From assembly GCF_018449575.1 (NCBI RefSeq), contig NZ_JAAVUT010000003.1, forward strand, positions 186,001-250,000: a stretch of 64,000 nt of DNA, written 5' to 3'. Each line of letters opens with the position of its first letter. The stretch's first letter is position 1. The stretch comes from Sodalis sp. dw_96 (GTDB lineage: Bacteria; Pseudomonadota; Gammaproteobacteria; Enterobacterales; Enterobacteriaceae). A program made the translations under genes and the position numbers. The notes under the pieces are model-generated. The model was not told the DNA's origin, did no database searches, and was given only the letters and a program-made list of their open reading frames with translations. Shown piece by piece: positions 37,460 through 50,085 of this stretch.

Positions 37460-39514
37460 GTGTTTAATAAATTACTACATAACATACATTCGCGGCCAGA
37501 GCTGCTGATATTAGCGTTGGTAATCATGATCATCGCTATGCTCATTATTCCATTGCCAACTTATCTTGTGGATTTTTTGATTGGCCTTAATATCGTTATA
37601 GCCGTATTGGTTTTTATGGGCGCTTTTTATATAGAGCGTATTCTGAGCTTTTCCACCTTCCCCTCCGTACTGCTGATTACCACGCTATTCCGCCTGGCGC
37701 TAACCATCAGCACCGCGCGTCTTATTCTCACCGACGCCGACGCGGGCGAGATCATTGCCACCTTCGGCCAGTTCGTCATCGGCGACAACCTGGTGGTGGG
37801 TTTCGTGATTTTTGCCATCGTGACCGTGGTGCAGTTTATCGTCATCACCAAGGGTTCGGAACGGGTGGCTGAAGTGGCCGCGCGCTTCTCACTTGACGGT
37901 ATGCCCGGTAAACAGATGAGTATCGACGCCGATCTCAAAAGCGGCATGATTGACGCGGACGGCGCCCGCGAACGACGCAGCGTGCTCGAGCGGGAAAGCC
38001 AGTTGTACGGTTCCTACGACGGTGCGATGAAATTCATCAAGGGCGATGCCATCGCCAGCATCATTGTCACCTTCGTTAACTTTATCGGCGGTATGGCGGT
38101 GGGCATGAACCAGCATCACATGGACATGTCGACGGCGCTGGACACCTATACCATGTTGACCATCGGCGACGGGCTGGTGGGCCAGATACCGGCATTGCTT
38201 ATCTCCATCAGCGCCGGCCTGATTGTCACCCGGGTCAACGGCGACGGCGACAATATGGGCCGCACCATCATGCAGCAGCTGCTGGGCAATCCCTTCGTCC
38301 TGGTCATCACCGCCATGCTGGCGCTGTGTATCGGCATGCTGCCGGGATTCCCGATGCCGGTGTTTGTTCTGCTGGCGGCGGCGCTCAGCGGCCTGTTCTA
38401 TTTCAAGCACCGCAAAAGCCGGCGGTCGAGTGGGGGCGCCGCTTCTGCCGCCATGGAGTTCCAGGAGGGCTCGACGGCGCAAAATCCCGGCATGGAAAGC
38501 CAATTGGGCATCATCAATGATCTCGATCATATGACCGCCGAGACCGTCGCGCTGATCCTGCTCGTCTCCCGCGGCAACCACGGCGTGCTGGAAAAAGATC
38601 AGCTATGCGAACGGCTTCGCAGCCAGTTCTTTGTGGACTATGGCGTCAAATTGCCGGAGCTGATGCTGCGCGCCTCGGATAATGTCGACGATCAAACGGT
38701 AGTGGTCTTGATCAATGAGATTCGCGCGGATGCGTTCACCATCCATTTCAATTTGATGAGGGTGGTAAACGGCACAGACGAACTTTATCAGTTGGGCATC
38801 GAAACCCGGAAGGAAAATGACGCTATCTGGGTGCCGCGCCAGGCGCAGGAAACATTATTACAATTAGGGTATCAGTTGCGCTCCGCTGTGGACGAAATCT
38901 ATCATTGTTTCTCGGTGTTGCTTACCCATCACGTCAATGAATTTTTCGGTGTGCAGGAAACCAAGCACATGCTGGATATGATGGAAAGCAAATATCCCGA
39001 CCTGTTGAAGGAAGTACTGCGTCACGCTACGGTACAACGTATCGCCGAAGTGCTGCAACGGCTGTTAACAGAGCGGATATCCACCCGCAATATGAAGCTT
39101 ATTATGGAATCGCTGGCCTTATGGGCGCCGCGGGAAAAGGATGTTATCACCCTGGTTGAGCATGTGCGCAATACGCTGGCGCGCTATATTTGTCATAAAT
39201 TCGCTGTGAATAATGAGCTTAGGGCGATAATTATTTCAGCTGAAGTTGAAGAAACGATCCGTGGCGGTATCCGAAATACCTCCTCGGGGGCTTTTCTTAA
39301 TCTCGAACCGGCAGTTTCGGATGAATTAATGGATCTATTTACTGTAGGTTTAGAAAACATATTGATTGCACATAAAGACATGGTTTTATTGACGTCGGTG
39401 GATATTCGCCGTTTTGTTAAAAAATTGATTGAAACGCGATTCCGCGATCTTGAAGTGATGTCTTTCGGCGAATTGACAGAGGTTGTCAATGTTAATGTTA
39501 TCAAAACCATTTAA
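37460..39514 (+). CDS. invA: T3SS export gate protein InvA (SctV)
   Basis: FHIPEP-family export gate (684 aa; Salmonella InvA 685). The N-terminal half has about eight membrane helices with the signatures FPSVLLITTLFRLALTIST and DGMPGKQMSIDADLKSGMID. The C-terminal cytoplasmic domain forms the nonameric ring. The GTG start at 37460 is the only good family-like start. It is central to substrate selection and proton-driven export. Confidence 0.96.
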   Translation: MFNKLLHNIHSRPELLILALVIMIIAMLIIPLPTYLVDFLIGLNIVIAVLVFMGAFYIERILSFSTFPSVLLITTLFRLALTISTARLILTDADAGEIIATFGQFVIGDNLVVGFVIFAIVTVVQFIVITKGSERVAEVAARFSLDGMPGKQMSIDADLKSGMIDADGARERRSVLERESQLYGSYDGAMKFIKGDAIASIIVTFVNFIGGMAVGMNQHHMDMSTALDTYTMLTIGDGLVGQIPALLISISAGLIVTRVNGDGDNMGRTIMQQLLGNPFVLVITAMLALCIGMLPGFPMPVFVLLAAALSGLFYFKHRKSRRSSGGAASAAMEFQEGSTAQNPGMESQLGIINDLDHMTAETVALILLVSRGNHGVLEKDQLCERLRSQFFVDYGVKLPELMLRASDNVDDQTVVVLINEIRADAFTIHFNLMRVVNGTDELYQLGIETRKENDAIWVPRQAQETLLQLGYQLRSAVDEIYHCFSVLLTHHVNEFFGVQETKHMLDMMESKYPDLLKEVLRHATVQRIAEVLQRLLTERISTRNMKLIMESLALWAPREKDVITLVEHVRNTLARYICHKFAVNNELRAIIISAEVEETIRGGIRNTSSGAFLNLEPAVSDELMDLFTVGLENILIAHKDMVLLTSVDIRRFVKKLIETRFRDLEVMSFGELTEVVNVNVIKTI

Positions 39515-39534
39515 TTAACCTTGGAGTATAATAC

Positions 39535-39936
39535 ATGCATGTTGATATTGCAGAGTTGGTCCGCGAAGCATTGTTAGAAAGCGGTTGCGATCCGAATCTG
39601 CTGGATAACTTTGATAGTCATTCAACTATCGCCCTGGATTTTAATGATTTGCCAAGTATCTATATCAGCAGTCAGGAGGAGGATATTTGGCTCTGGTCGC
39701 GTCTAACTGAATATAACGATAATATTTTGGAGCAACGGGCCCATGCCCTGCTTGATGAATTAATGAGCGGCGCTGATTTTATCCGCGGCGAACAGTTTCA
39801 TTTATCCAAGAACGAGGGCTACCTCGAACTCAAGGCCCTGCTGAAACCCATGTGCCTGAACAGCGGGCAGAATTTTGCGGTTGCCCTGAGCGGCTTCTTT
39901 GAGAGACTTGAACGTTTTGTCGAGGTGATACAGTAA
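39535..39936 (+). CDS. invB: T3SS effector chaperone InvB
   Basis: Class IB chaperone (133 aa) of the InvB/Spa15 family: small, acidic, alpha/beta. In Salmonella InvB serves SipA, SopA and SopE, so the SipA-like effector at 51140 is a likely client. A strong GGAG site precedes the ATG. The stop codon directly abuts the invC ATG (TAAATG). Confidence 0.9.
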   Translation: MHVDIAELVREALLESGCDPNLLDNFDSHSTIALDFNDLPSIYISSQEEDIWLWSRLTEYNDNILEQRAHALLDELMSGADFIRGEQFHLSKNEGYLELKALLKPMCLNSGQNFAVALSGFFERLERFVEVIQ

Positions 39937-41232
39937 ATGACCGGCACCTTGCGGTTGTTGCGTCGGCAGGCCATGCCCCTGCGGCTGGCCGGCCCCATCA
40001 TCGAAGCGGCTTTGCCGGGTGTCAAGGTGGGTGAGATTTGCGAAATCCGCCGCAACTGGACCTCGTCGGAGGTGATTGCCCGCGCCCAGGTCATGGGATT
40101 CCACCATGAACGTACCGTGCTGAGTTTAATCGGCAACAGTCGGGGGCTGTCGCGGGACGTGGTCCTGCATCCCACCGGTGCGCAGCTGACGGTAAGCGTC
40201 AGCGATGCCCTGCTGGGCGCGGTTGTCGATCCGCAAGGCAATATAACCGAGCGACTCGGCCGGCCGGATCAGGATTTCCCCCCGGAAATCAGGCCCATCG
40301 ACACCAATGCGCCGACCTATCTGCAGCGTATCGGTATCCATTCGCCTTTTTTTACCGGTATTCGGGCCATCGATAGCGTATTGACCTGCGGTATCGGTCA
40401 GCGGGTCGGCATTTTCGCCTCCGCCGGCTGCGGCAAAACCGTGCTGATGCACATGCTTATCGAGCGCTCCGATGCGGAGGTGTTTGTCGTCGGTTTGATC
40501 GGCGAACGCGGACGTGAAGTCACCGAATTCACCGAGGCATTGCGCCTTTCCGGACGGCAGCACAAAGCGGTCCTGGTGTACGCCACCTCGGACTATTCTT
40601 CCCTGGACCGCTGCAATGCCGCCATGGTCGCCACCACCGTGGCGGAATATTTCCGCGATCAGGGCAAAAAAGTCGTGCTGTTTATCGACTCCATCACCCG
40701 TTATGCCCGCGCGCTACGCGATGTGGCCTTGGCCGCCGGTGAGGCCCCCGCCCGGCGGGGGTATCCCGCTTCGGTGTTCGATGCCATGCCGCGCATCCTT
40801 GAACGGCCGGGCAACACCCGCCGGGGCAGCATTACCGCCTTTTATACCATTTTGCTGGAAAGCGACGACGAGCCGGACCCCATTGCCGATGAAATTCGCT
40901 CGATTCTCGACGGCCATATTTATCTGAGCCGCAAACTGGCGGCGCAGAACCATTACCCCGCCATCGACGTCCTGCGCAGCATCAGCCGAGTCTCCGGACA
41001 GGTGACGGACAATAACCAGCAGCTTATGGCGGGAGAGGTACGCAAACTGCTGGCCAAGCTTGAGGAACTGCAGATTTTCCTCGACCTGGGTGAATACAAG
41101 CCCGGCGAAAATCCCGAAAACGATCGCGCTATCAACAAACGCCAGGTATTGCGGGATTTTTTATGCCAATCCACCGCCGAAGAGACCGATTTCACGGCAA
41201 CGCTGCAGGGGATGTATGACGTTATTTCATAA
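39937..41232 (+). CDS. invC: T3SS ATPase InvC (SctN)
   Basis: F1-type ATPase (431 aa; exact family length) that unfolds and releases chaperone-substrate complexes. Walker A is ASAGCGKT at about residues 161-168, Walker [11 protein letters not shown] near residue 245, and the [22 protein letters not shown] segment typical of SctN/FliI. Fully intact. Confidence 0.96.
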   Translation: MTGTLRLLRRQAMPLRLAGPIIEAALPGVKVGEICEIRRNWTSSEVIARAQVMGFHHERTVLSLIGNSRGLSRDVVLHPTGAQLTVSVSDALLGAVVDPQGNITERLGRPDQDFPPEIRPIDTNAPTYLQRIGIHSPFFTGIRAIDSVLTCGIGQRVGIFASAGCGKTVLMHMLIERSDAEVFVVGLIGERGREVTEFTEALRLSGRQHKAVLVYATSDYSSLDRCNAAMVATTVAEYFRDQGKKVVLFIDSITRYARALRDVALAAGEAPARRGYPASVFDAMPRILERPGNTRRGSITAFYTILLESDDEPDPIADEIRSILDGHIYLSRKLAAQNHYPAIDVLRSISRVSGQVTDNNQQLMAGEVRKLLAKLEELQIFLDLGEYKPGENPENDRAINKRQVLRDFLCQSTAEETDFTATLQGMYDVIS

Positions 41233-41668
41233 GATAAAAGCCCTAATCGGCCGTTGCGACGTCAGTCGTCAGCGCTGTGAACTGCAGTTGGCTAACGACG
41301 AGCGGCGGCGAAAAGGTTTTATCGATGAGATTACCGAATTGCAACAGCACGGCGAGGGTGTGCGGCAGTTAATCGAGCTTGAGCGGCCGCAAGGCCAATT
41401 GGACCGCGCAGAGCTTTTTTTGCGCCAGCGCCGTTTGGCGGTATTGCGCCGGCAAATTCTTGATATGCAGCTCCAGGAAAAAAAGCTCAATGAAGATATT
41501 GAGGCTGTTTCCCGGCAAATGCGGGAGATCCAGGACCGCCGACAGCACTGGCAGCGGCAGCAGGAAAAATATCAGCGTTGGGCCGACCGACAGCGACAGC
41601 AGCGTCGGACAGTGCGGCTACGCCAGGAAGACATTGAAATGCAGGAGATCATTACGTGGAAATCTTAA
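41216..41668 (+). CDS. invI: T3SS stalk protein InvI/SpaM (SctO)
   Basis: FliJ-like central stalk protein (150 aa; Salmonella InvI 147), predicted as a long Gln/Arg-rich two-helix coiled coil. The ATG at 41216 lies inside the end of invC (17-bp overlap), matching the family start ([15 protein letters not shown]). No conserved catalytic residues. Identified by position and composition. Confidence 0.87.
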   Translation: MTLFHKIKALIGRCDVSRQRCELQLANDERRRKGFIDEITELQQHGEGVRQLIELERPQGQLDRAELFLRQRRLAVLRRQILDMQLQEKKLNEDIEAVSRQMREIQDRRQHWQRQQEKYQRWADRQRQQRRTVRLRQEDIEMQEIITWKS

Positions 41669-42603
41669 CGGCTTCAGGACGCGTTGACAGCAATCTATAC
41701 AGCGATGGGCATAGCGTCGTCGATATACAACAGGTCATCGCCAATTCAGGCGCAAATAAACCGGCAATCGACGGGCCGTCGGCCAACCCGCAGGCAGGGG
41801 AAAAAACGGCGGATTGGGATAAATTGGCGGCGGATGGCGACGCCTCGGCGCCCTCCGGGCAAGATTCACCTCACGAAGGGCGAATCGGCAGGAAAAAGAA
41901 GCCGCTCGGGTTGGAGGGTGACGCGGGACAGGCTTTTGCCGGCGTCATGCTCAAAGAAGACGCGGCGGCTTTGCGGGAAGGGAAACCCGCTTCCCGGCAA
42001 AGCTTCTCGCTTCGCGGCGCGGGTCAAGACATCCCCGGCGCCTTAACCGAGGCGGAAGGCCGTCGACGGGTAAACGCAGCCGCCCTGAGGGCCGCTCCGC
42101 TGTCGCCGGTGGATAATGTCGCCGACCTCAAGATTAACGATATGACGGAGCCCGCAGCCTTGGGCGCCGGCGAGGTTACCGGCGAGGGCTACCAGAATCC
42201 GTTTAGCGGCCTTGTTCCCGCCGGCGTTCCGGTGAATTCACGTCCGGCGGGAGAGTTATTGCCGGCGCAGTTAAAAGCGCCCGATCCGCTGTTGAGCCAG
42301 CGACAGCTTGCCACGACGCAGTTCGCGCCGGAGATGAAAAACCATAGCGGCGATCGCGGCGGTACGCTGCTGTATACCTTCAACAAAGGCAACGCCGTTT
42401 CGTCGGATGCCATGACGGTCAATCAGGTGCAGATTTCATTCCAAGGTTCGACGGTACTGACGCCCTCCAACAGAACCACCCAGGAAAACCTGCTGGCGAA
42501 CCAAAGCGAGGCGCAGGGATATGTGGTTAAGTCCGCTTCCGACCGAGAACAGCAGCAGCGGCAGCGGCACGATCGGGATGATGAACCGGGAGAGGATCAG
42601 TGA
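41656..42603 (+). CDS. invJ: T3SS needle-length regulator InvJ/SpaN (SctP)
   Basis: Low-complexity hydrophilic protein (315 aa; Salmonella InvJ 336) at the invJ position, with a GTG start at 41656 overlapping invI by 13 bp and the stop overlapping spaO (GTGA). It is rich in Ala, Gly, Asp and Gln. A more conserved C-terminal portion contains a DAMTVNQVQISFQGSTV block. SctP proteins diverge strongly, so identification is mainly by context. Confidence 0.82.
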   Translation: MEILTASGRVDSNLYSDGHSVVDIQQVIANSGANKPAIDGPSANPQAGEKTADWDKLAADGDASAPSGQDSPHEGRIGRKKKPLGLEGDAGQAFAGVMLKEDAAALREGKPASRQSFSLRGAGQDIPGALTEAEGRRRVNAAALRAAPLSPVDNVADLKINDMTEPAALGAGEVTGEGYQNPFSGLVPAGVPVNSRPAGELLPAQLKAPDPLLSQRQLATTQFAPEMKNHSGDRGGTLLYTFNKGNAVSSDAMTVNQVQISFQGSTVLTPSNRTTQENLLANQSEAQGYVVKSASDREQQQRQRHDRDDEPGEDQ

Positions 42604-43535
42604 GCTATCGGCAACTGCGAACCTTGACTCGTGCGCAGGTGAGCTGGCAGCGCGTGCTGGCGGGCTGGCAAGTACATAATATCGCCGCCTCTCTGCAGCC
42701 GCCGCCTCAGGTTGGGCGCCGCATGGCAATCAGCGCGGATAACGGCGCCTGGCGGGCGGTTATCGATCCCAGAGAGTGGCTGAGCCATGAATTGCCCGAG
42801 CTGGCGGCCCTGGCCGGCGCGGCCTGTGACGATGAGAAAATCATGGCGCTGTTCAATACCCGATCCCGGCCGTTGACCTTCGCCCACGGCGTCCTGACTT
42901 ACCGGGTGTTGCAGGCCGAAGGTTTCATTGATGGCGGCCAAGGGCAGTCAGAACCTTTGCCCCGGTTGTCCGCTCGGGAATGCACGCTGTGGCTCACCGC
43001 CATCACCGACCGTTTAGTGATGCCCCCCCCCATCGCCACGGCCTGCCTCTGGGAGATGCCTTTGGCGGCGGAGTGGATTATCGGCTCAAGCTTTTTGCAC
43101 GGCGCTTTGGCGGCAACACTGTCCGTTGGCGATGTCCTGCTGATTAACCAGGCACAATATCAGCTACGCTGCCAGGGGATGATAATCGGTACTTATTGGC
43201 AAAATGAAGAGAAGATTATGATGAAAGAAAACCAACAGATTAGCGACGTGCCGGAGAACGATGCCATTGCGTCGTCGGCGGCAGAACCCCTTTCCGGCGT
43301 ATTGGCAACGGTTCCGTTGAAGCTGGAGTTCATCTTGCAGCGACGTTATCTGGCCATCGGCGAGCTACAGCAATTATTCAAAGGCAAAGTGATGGAGATC
43401 GATCCCGCGGGTGAAAAAAATATCGAAATCCGCGCCAACGGTCATTTGCTGGCGACTGGCGAACTGGTGCAACTGGAGGACAGGCTTGGGGTTGAAATAA
43501 CGGCATTACATACGGATAGCCCCAATGAACACTGA
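42600..43535 (+). CDS. spaO: T3SS C-ring/sorting platform protein SpaO (SctQ)
   Basis: Cytoplasmic sorting-platform protein (311 aa; Salmonella SpaO 303). The C-terminal SpoA domain of about 80 residues (VPLKLEFILQRRYLAIGEL through VQLEDRLGVEITAL) is clear; an earlier divergent SpoA1 lies around residues 150-205. GTG 42600 overlaps the invJ stop. An internal ribosome-binding site and ATG pair likely yield a short product (separate entry). Overlaps spaP by 11 bp. Confidence 0.92.
   Translation: MSYRQLRTLTRAQVSWQRVLAGWQVHNIAASLQPPPQVGRRMAISADNGAWRAVIDPREWLSHELPELAALAGAACDDEKIMALFNTRSRPLTFAHGVLTYRVLQAEGFIDGGQGQSEPLPRLSARECTLWLTAITDRLVMPPPIATACLWEMPLAAEWIIGSSFLHGALAATLSVGDVLLINQAQYQLRCQGMIIGTYWQNEEKIMMKENQQISDVPENDAIASSAAEPLSGVLATVPLKLEFILQRRYLAIGELQQLFKGKVMEIDPAGEKNIEIRANGHLLATGELVQLEDRLGVEITALHTDSPNEH
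43218..43535 (+). CDS. Internal translation product SpaO-S (short SctQ)
   Basis: Within spaO, GAAGAGAAG followed at 3-6 nt by ATG ATG (43218 and 43221) would start a 105- or 104-residue protein equal to the C-terminal SpoA2 domain. Salmonella SpaO and several other SctQ genes are known to make such a short form of about 100 residues, which is part of the sorting platform. The signal is seen directly; the product is inferred. Confidence 0.7.
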   Translation: MMKENQQISDVPENDAIASSAAEPLSGVLATVPLKLEFILQRRYLAIGELQQLFKGKVMEIDPAGEKNIEIRANGHLLATGELVQLEDRLGVEITALHTDSPNEH

Positions 43536-44181
43536 TATAGGCCTGATCGGCACCTTATCGTTCTTATCGCTATTACCGTTCCTGATTGCATCCGGCACCT
43601 GTTATATCAAATTTTCCATCGTTTTTGTCATGGTGCGAAATGCGCTGGGGCTACAACAGGTGCCGTCGAATATGACCCTTAACGGCGTGGCGTTGCTGCT
43701 GGCGTTATTTGTTATGGCGCCGGTGGCGCGAGACGCCTATCAGTCGTTTCACGAGCAGGGGGTGGATATGACCAACTCGGAATCCGTGATGAACTTCATG
43801 GAAAACGGTCTGGATGGTTATAAAAGCTATTTACAGAAATATACCGATCCCGAATTGGCCCAGTTTTTTGAAAAAGCGCAATCACAAAAAAACAGCGATG
43901 CGGACATTGCGGATGGTGTTTCTTCTCCCTCAATGCTGGCTCTGCTGCCGGCTTACGCCCTGAGCGAAATAAAAAACGCCTTTAAAATAGGTTTTTATCT
44001 TTATCTGCCTTTTGTGGTGGTGGATTTATTGATATCAAGCATTTTGCTGGCCCTGGGCATGATGATGATGAGTCCAATAACCATTTCTGTTCCTATAAAG
44101 CTTATTTTATTTGTGGTGCTTGACGGTTGGACACTGCTATCCAAGGGACTTATTTTACAATACATAGATTTGGTTACTTAA
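43525..44181 (+). CDS. spaP: T3SS export apparatus protein SpaP (SctR)
   Basis: FliP-family export-gate core protein (218 aa; Salmonella SpaP 224) with four hydrophobic helices. Signatures SFLSLLPFLIASGTCYIKFSI near the N terminus and LPAYALSEIKNAFKIGFYLY plus PFVVVDLLISSILLALGMMM near the end. Intact. Confidence 0.95.
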   Translation: MNTDIGLIGTLSFLSLLPFLIASGTCYIKFSIVFVMVRNALGLQQVPSNMTLNGVALLLALFVMAPVARDAYQSFHEQGVDMTNSESVMNFMENGLDGYKSYLQKYTDPELAQFFEKAQSQKNSDADIADGVSSPSMLALLPAYALSEIKNAFKIGFYLYLPFVVVDLLISSILLALGMMMMSPITISVPIKLILFVVLDGWTLLSKGLILQYIDLVT

Positions 44182-44214
44182 TGACTAGATTACTGAATAG
44201 AATCAGGTGTAATA

Positions 44215-44481
44215 ATGAATGATGTCGTTTTCGCAGGCAATAAAGCGCTTTACCTGGTGCTTATCCTGTCAGCCGGGCCGATATTGGTGGCGACCCTGGT
44301 GGGGTTGCTGGTGGGATTATTTCAAACCGTAATGCAATTACAAGAGCAAACATTGCCTTTCGGCATAAAATTATTAAGCGTGACGCTTTGCCTTTTTCTT
44401 TTATCCGGTTGGTACGGTGAAACGCTGCTTGGCTTCGGCCGGGAAGTGATAAGCATGGCCTTGAGCCGATCTGGACAATGA
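44215..44481 (+). CDS. spaQ: T3SS export apparatus protein SpaQ (SctS)
   Basis: FliQ-family protein (88 aa) with two membrane helices and the [20 protein letters not shown] segment in the connecting loop. Good AGGTG ribosome-binding site. The stop overlaps the spaR ATG. Confidence 0.95.
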   Translation: MNDVVFAGNKALYLVLILSAGPILVATLVGLLVGLFQTVMQLQEQTLPFGIKLLSVTLCLFLLSGWYGETLLGFGREVISMALSRSGQ

Positions 44482-45269
44482 ATATTTCATCGATTTTCGA
44501 CATACAGCATGGGATGGCCGCCATGGTGCTGGGTTCGGTCAGGATCACGCCGGCATTTTTTTTGCTGCCCTTTTTAAGCAGCAGCGTGGTCAGCGCCACT
44601 ATCCGTATGCCGGTAATCATGTTGATAGGGATGTCGCTATGGCCACATCCCATAAACGCCTTGCCCCTTGAGAATGCCGCTGATTTCATCAAAATTCTGG
44701 CTCAAGAAGCGTTTATCGGCCTCATTCTGGGTATCGCGTTCGCGTTGCCGTTCTGGATTATGCATGCCATCGGCAGCGTTATTGATAACCAGCGCGGCGC
44801 GACCATCAGCAGCACCCTTGATCCCATGAGCGGCGTGGATACGTCGGAACTGGCCAATCTATTCAATCTTTTTGCCGGCGCGTTATTCCTGTTTGGCGGC
44901 GGGCTGACGCTGATGATGGAAGGTTTTAAACGCAGCTATCAGCTATGCGATCCCTTTTTATCCTGCTCGCCGCCGGTGGCGCCGGTAATGGGTTTATTAT
45001 CCTATCTGGTGACAAAAATGATGATATTAGCCAGCCCGGTAGTAGCCGCGTTACTGCTGTCGGAAATGCTGCTGGGGTTACTGTCGCGTTTTGCGCCGCA
45101 AATGAATGCTTTTTCAATCTCATTAACCATTAAAAGCTTAATTGCATTCTTTATTCTCATACTTTACTTTTCTCCGGTTTTGCCCGATGCATTCAGGGCG
45201 TTATGGCCCCAGGGCGATCATTTCAATATTTGGCTGTTAAAAGATGTAATGAGTTCATCTATTAGCTGA
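44478..45269 (+). CDS. spaR: T3SS export apparatus protein SpaR (SctT)
   Basis: FliR-family export-gate protein (263 aa; exact family length) with about six helices, including the conserved [20 protein letters not shown] loop. Translationally coupled to spaQ. Confidence 0.95.
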   Translation: MNISSIFDIQHGMAAMVLGSVRITPAFFLLPFLSSSVVSATIRMPVIMLIGMSLWPHPINALPLENAADFIKILAQEAFIGLILGIAFALPFWIMHAIGSVIDNQRGATISSTLDPMSGVDTSELANLFNLFAGALFLFGGGLTLMMEGFKRSYQLCDPFLSCSPPVAPVMGLLSYLVTKMMILASPVVAALLLSEMLLGLLSRFAPQMNAFSISLTIKSLIAFFILILYFSPVLPDAFRALWPQGDHFNIWLLKDVMSSSIS

Positions 45270-45304
45270 TCTTCCCCGTATAATGCCCAGCCGCAGGAAA
45301 CCCG

Positions 45305-46351
45305 ATGTCGAATAAAACTGAAAAACCGACCCCGAAACGTCTAAAAGACGCCTCGCAGAAAGGCCAAACCTTTAAACCCCGCGATCTTTTAGTGGCCTGC
45401 ATGTTGCTATGCGGTATTCTTTGGCTGACGTCCGTGAGCTCTTTGGCAGAGCTGATGGCACTGTACCGTAATCTGATCGCCGTCAATTTTGAATTAAATA
45501 TTAAAGCCTACAGCACCGCTATCATCATTTTGGCATTAAAACTGATACTCCCTATTTTGCTGATATGCCTGGTGACCTCGGCGCTGCCCACGCTGATTCA
45601 AACCGGCTTTGTCCTTGCCACCAAGGCGCTGAAGCTGAATTTCAACGCGTTGAATCCCACTAAAGGCATCAAGAAAATATTCAGCATGCGGACCATTAAG
45701 GATGCGGTTAAAGCGCTTTTATACTTTGCAAGTTTTGCCCTCGCTATTGTTATAACCTGGCATAACAATAAACACCTGCTCTTTTCTCAAGTTTATGGCT
45801 CTGGCGCCAGCATCGTTTACATCTGGAGAGAACTGCTGTTATCGCTGGTGTTGACCTGCCTGGTCTGTCTCATCCTCGTTTCGATCCTGGATGCCATCGC
45901 GGATTATTTCCTGCATCTAAAAGAATTGAAAATGGATAAGCAGGAGGTCAAAAGGGAAATGAAGGAGCAGGACGGCAATCCGGAGATTAAGTCACGGCGG
46001 CGTCAGCTGCATATGGAAATACTTTCTGAACAAACAAAGTCTGATATCAAAAGCTCCCAGTTTATAATAGCTAACCCGACGCACATTGCCATCGGAATCT
46101 ATTTCAACCCGGATATCGTGCCGGCTCCCTTTATATCCGTCTTGGAATGCAATCAGCGTGCATTAGCGGTCAGACATTACGCCGAAGAAGTCGGCGTTCC
46201 CGTGGTGCGTGATATCAAGCTGGCCAGAAAGATTTATAAAACTCATCGAATGCATTCTTTTATCAGGCTGGAAGAGCTTGATGAAGTCATGCGTTTATTA
46301 ACTTGGCTTAAAGAAGTGGAGGATGCCTGGCGAAATGAAGAATATCATTAA
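45305..46351 (+). CDS. spaS: T3SS substrate-switch protein SpaS (SctU)
   Basis: FlhB-family autoprotease (348 aa; Salmonella SpaS 356). Four membrane helices, then the cytoplasmic domain with the self-cleavage motif NPTH at residues 257-260. Starts MSNKTEKPTPKRLKDASQKG, typical of the family. It closes the export-apparatus block, followed by a 195-bp gap. Confidence 0.96.
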   Translation: MSNKTEKPTPKRLKDASQKGQTFKPRDLLVACMLLCGILWLTSVSSLAELMALYRNLIAVNFELNIKAYSTAIIILALKLILPILLICLVTSALPTLIQTGFVLATKALKLNFNALNPTKGIKKIFSMRTIKDAVKALLYFASFALAIVITWHNNKHLLFSQVYGSGASIVYIWRELLLSLVLTCLVCLILVSILDAIADYFLHLKELKMDKQEVKREMKEQDGNPEIKSRRRQLHMEILSEQTKSDIKSSQFIIANPTHIAIGIYFNPDIVPAPFISVLECNQRALAVRHYAEEVGVPVVRDIKLARKIYKTHRMHSFIRLEELDEVMRLLTWLKEVEDAWRNEEYH

Positions 46352-46546
46352 TATTTTTAAAGAGAGAGGGTATTTTAAATAATTCAATGAAATTTTCTTA
46401 ATATTTTGATGCCAATCACATTCACCTGGATAAAAATTCTCGCCCCACCGTTATATGGGTAAGCGATAGTTGAAAGTAATGCCAATGTAATCATGTTTCA
46501 ATCGAGTCACCTTCATAATCGATGGTGGCATTTTCAGGAGTTATAA

Positions 46547-48888
<2,342 letters not shown>

Positions 48889-48900
48889 AACAGGAAATAA

Positions 48901-50040
48901 ATGATGAATATGAAAGTTGATGGAAATAATTACTCACTGGAAAGATTTTCCACAGAAGCCGCCCTTATCGAGAAGGAAGAGGTTCGCCGCAAACCCTTGG
49001 ACGCCGGGCAGTCTTACGCTCAAGTCATCACCGACAACATGTTGGATTCTCTGCATGGTTTGGGTACCGCCATCACGCTAAGAAAGCCCAGCAGCGCTGC
49101 GTACATGCCGGTCAAAGAGCTGCAGTCCGAGGTAGAAAAACTGTTGGCGCAGCCGGATGTTATGCGGGATTTGTCGCGACTCTCCGAGGGCGGCGTGAAG
49201 AAGGACAGCGCTAAAGAGTTTGACGTCGGTAAGTTGAACATCAGCCTGATCGCCGATCTCATCGCCAGGCTTTTAGAGTCGACTCAAAAAGGTGTCATCG
49301 CGGAAAAGATGAATAAATCCGCCATGCTTACCATGCAGGGCGACACGGCGATTGGCGTCGCAGATGCGATGCGCAACGCGGGATTGGCCGCCCTTCAAGG
49401 CGCTTTCGGCCAGGCGGGACTGGGTGTTGTGGTTGCCGGCGCAAGTTTCGGTATGCAACGTAAAGGCCTGAACCAGGAACGGGAAATGGTGAAATATGAT
49501 CAACCAACCATTCATCAAAAACAGTTCGACCTGGGAAAAAACCGACTGGACCTGACCAAAGGCCAAACCAAACCCCTTGAAACAGACATTAATGCCCGGC
49601 CTTCTCGGCTGCATACCACCGATGGCCAAGATACCGCCCTCAAGCCGGACAATCCGACGGTCTCGGACAGCCACCAAGGGCATAACAAAGAGGGCGCCGG
49701 CCTTAACACGAGACAAAAAGAGATTAACGATCTTGAACGTGACCTGAAAGATAAATCCCTCACGGCGGAGAATAACAGAAACAAAGGCCTGGCGCTCGGC
49801 CAGCTCAACCATCCCATCCAGGGCATCATGTCCGGCCAGACCCAGGTTAACCAGGCCAACGAGAATGCTCAGCAGCATCTGCAGCAGCAGGCGGGACAGG
49901 CCGCCGCCGGCGGGGTGGAAAGCAGCAATTCCAATGCCCGTGAATTCGAAAATTTGTTGCAAACCATCCTGCAAAAATTAGCGGATATTCAACGGGCCCA
50001 TATCGATACCGCAGGCATGATAGCCGGCAAATCCGTATAA
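48901..50040 (+). CDS. sipC: T3SS translocon protein SipC
   Basis: Second translocator (379 aa; Salmonella SipC 409), IpaC/SipC family, with one moderately hydrophobic segment at about residues 145-185. Two alternative starts (ATG 48901 and 48907; first codons MMNM). The C-terminal half, which in SipC nucleates and bundles actin, is Gln/Asn-rich here and similar only in parts. Identity rests on position after sipB and overall composition. Confidence 0.88.
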   Translation: MMNMKVDGNNYSLERFSTEAALIEKEEVRRKPLDAGQSYAQVITDNMLDSLHGLGTAITLRKPSSAAYMPVKELQSEVEKLLAQPDVMRDLSRLSEGGVKKDSAKEFDVGKLNISLIADLIARLLESTQKGVIAEKMNKSAMLTMQGDTAIGVADAMRNAGLAALQGAFGQAGLGVVVAGASFGMQRKGLNQEREMVKYDQPTIHQKQFDLGKNRLDLTKGQTKPLETDINARPSRLHTTDGQDTALKPDNPTVSDSHQGHNKEGAGLNTRQKEINDLERDLKDKSLTAENNRNKGLALGQLNHPIQGIMSGQTQVNQANENAQQHLQQQAGQAAAGGVESSNSNAREFENLLQTILQKLADIQRAHIDTAGMIAGKSV

Positions 50041-50085
50041 CAACGACAAGCGCCGCCGGCGAGCGCGGCGCGGAGTATAAAGACC

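Noticed and set aside
42436-42941. Minus-strand frames opposite invJ/spaO
   Set aside because: They overlap well-supported T3SS genes with coupled starts and stops; no independent evidence.
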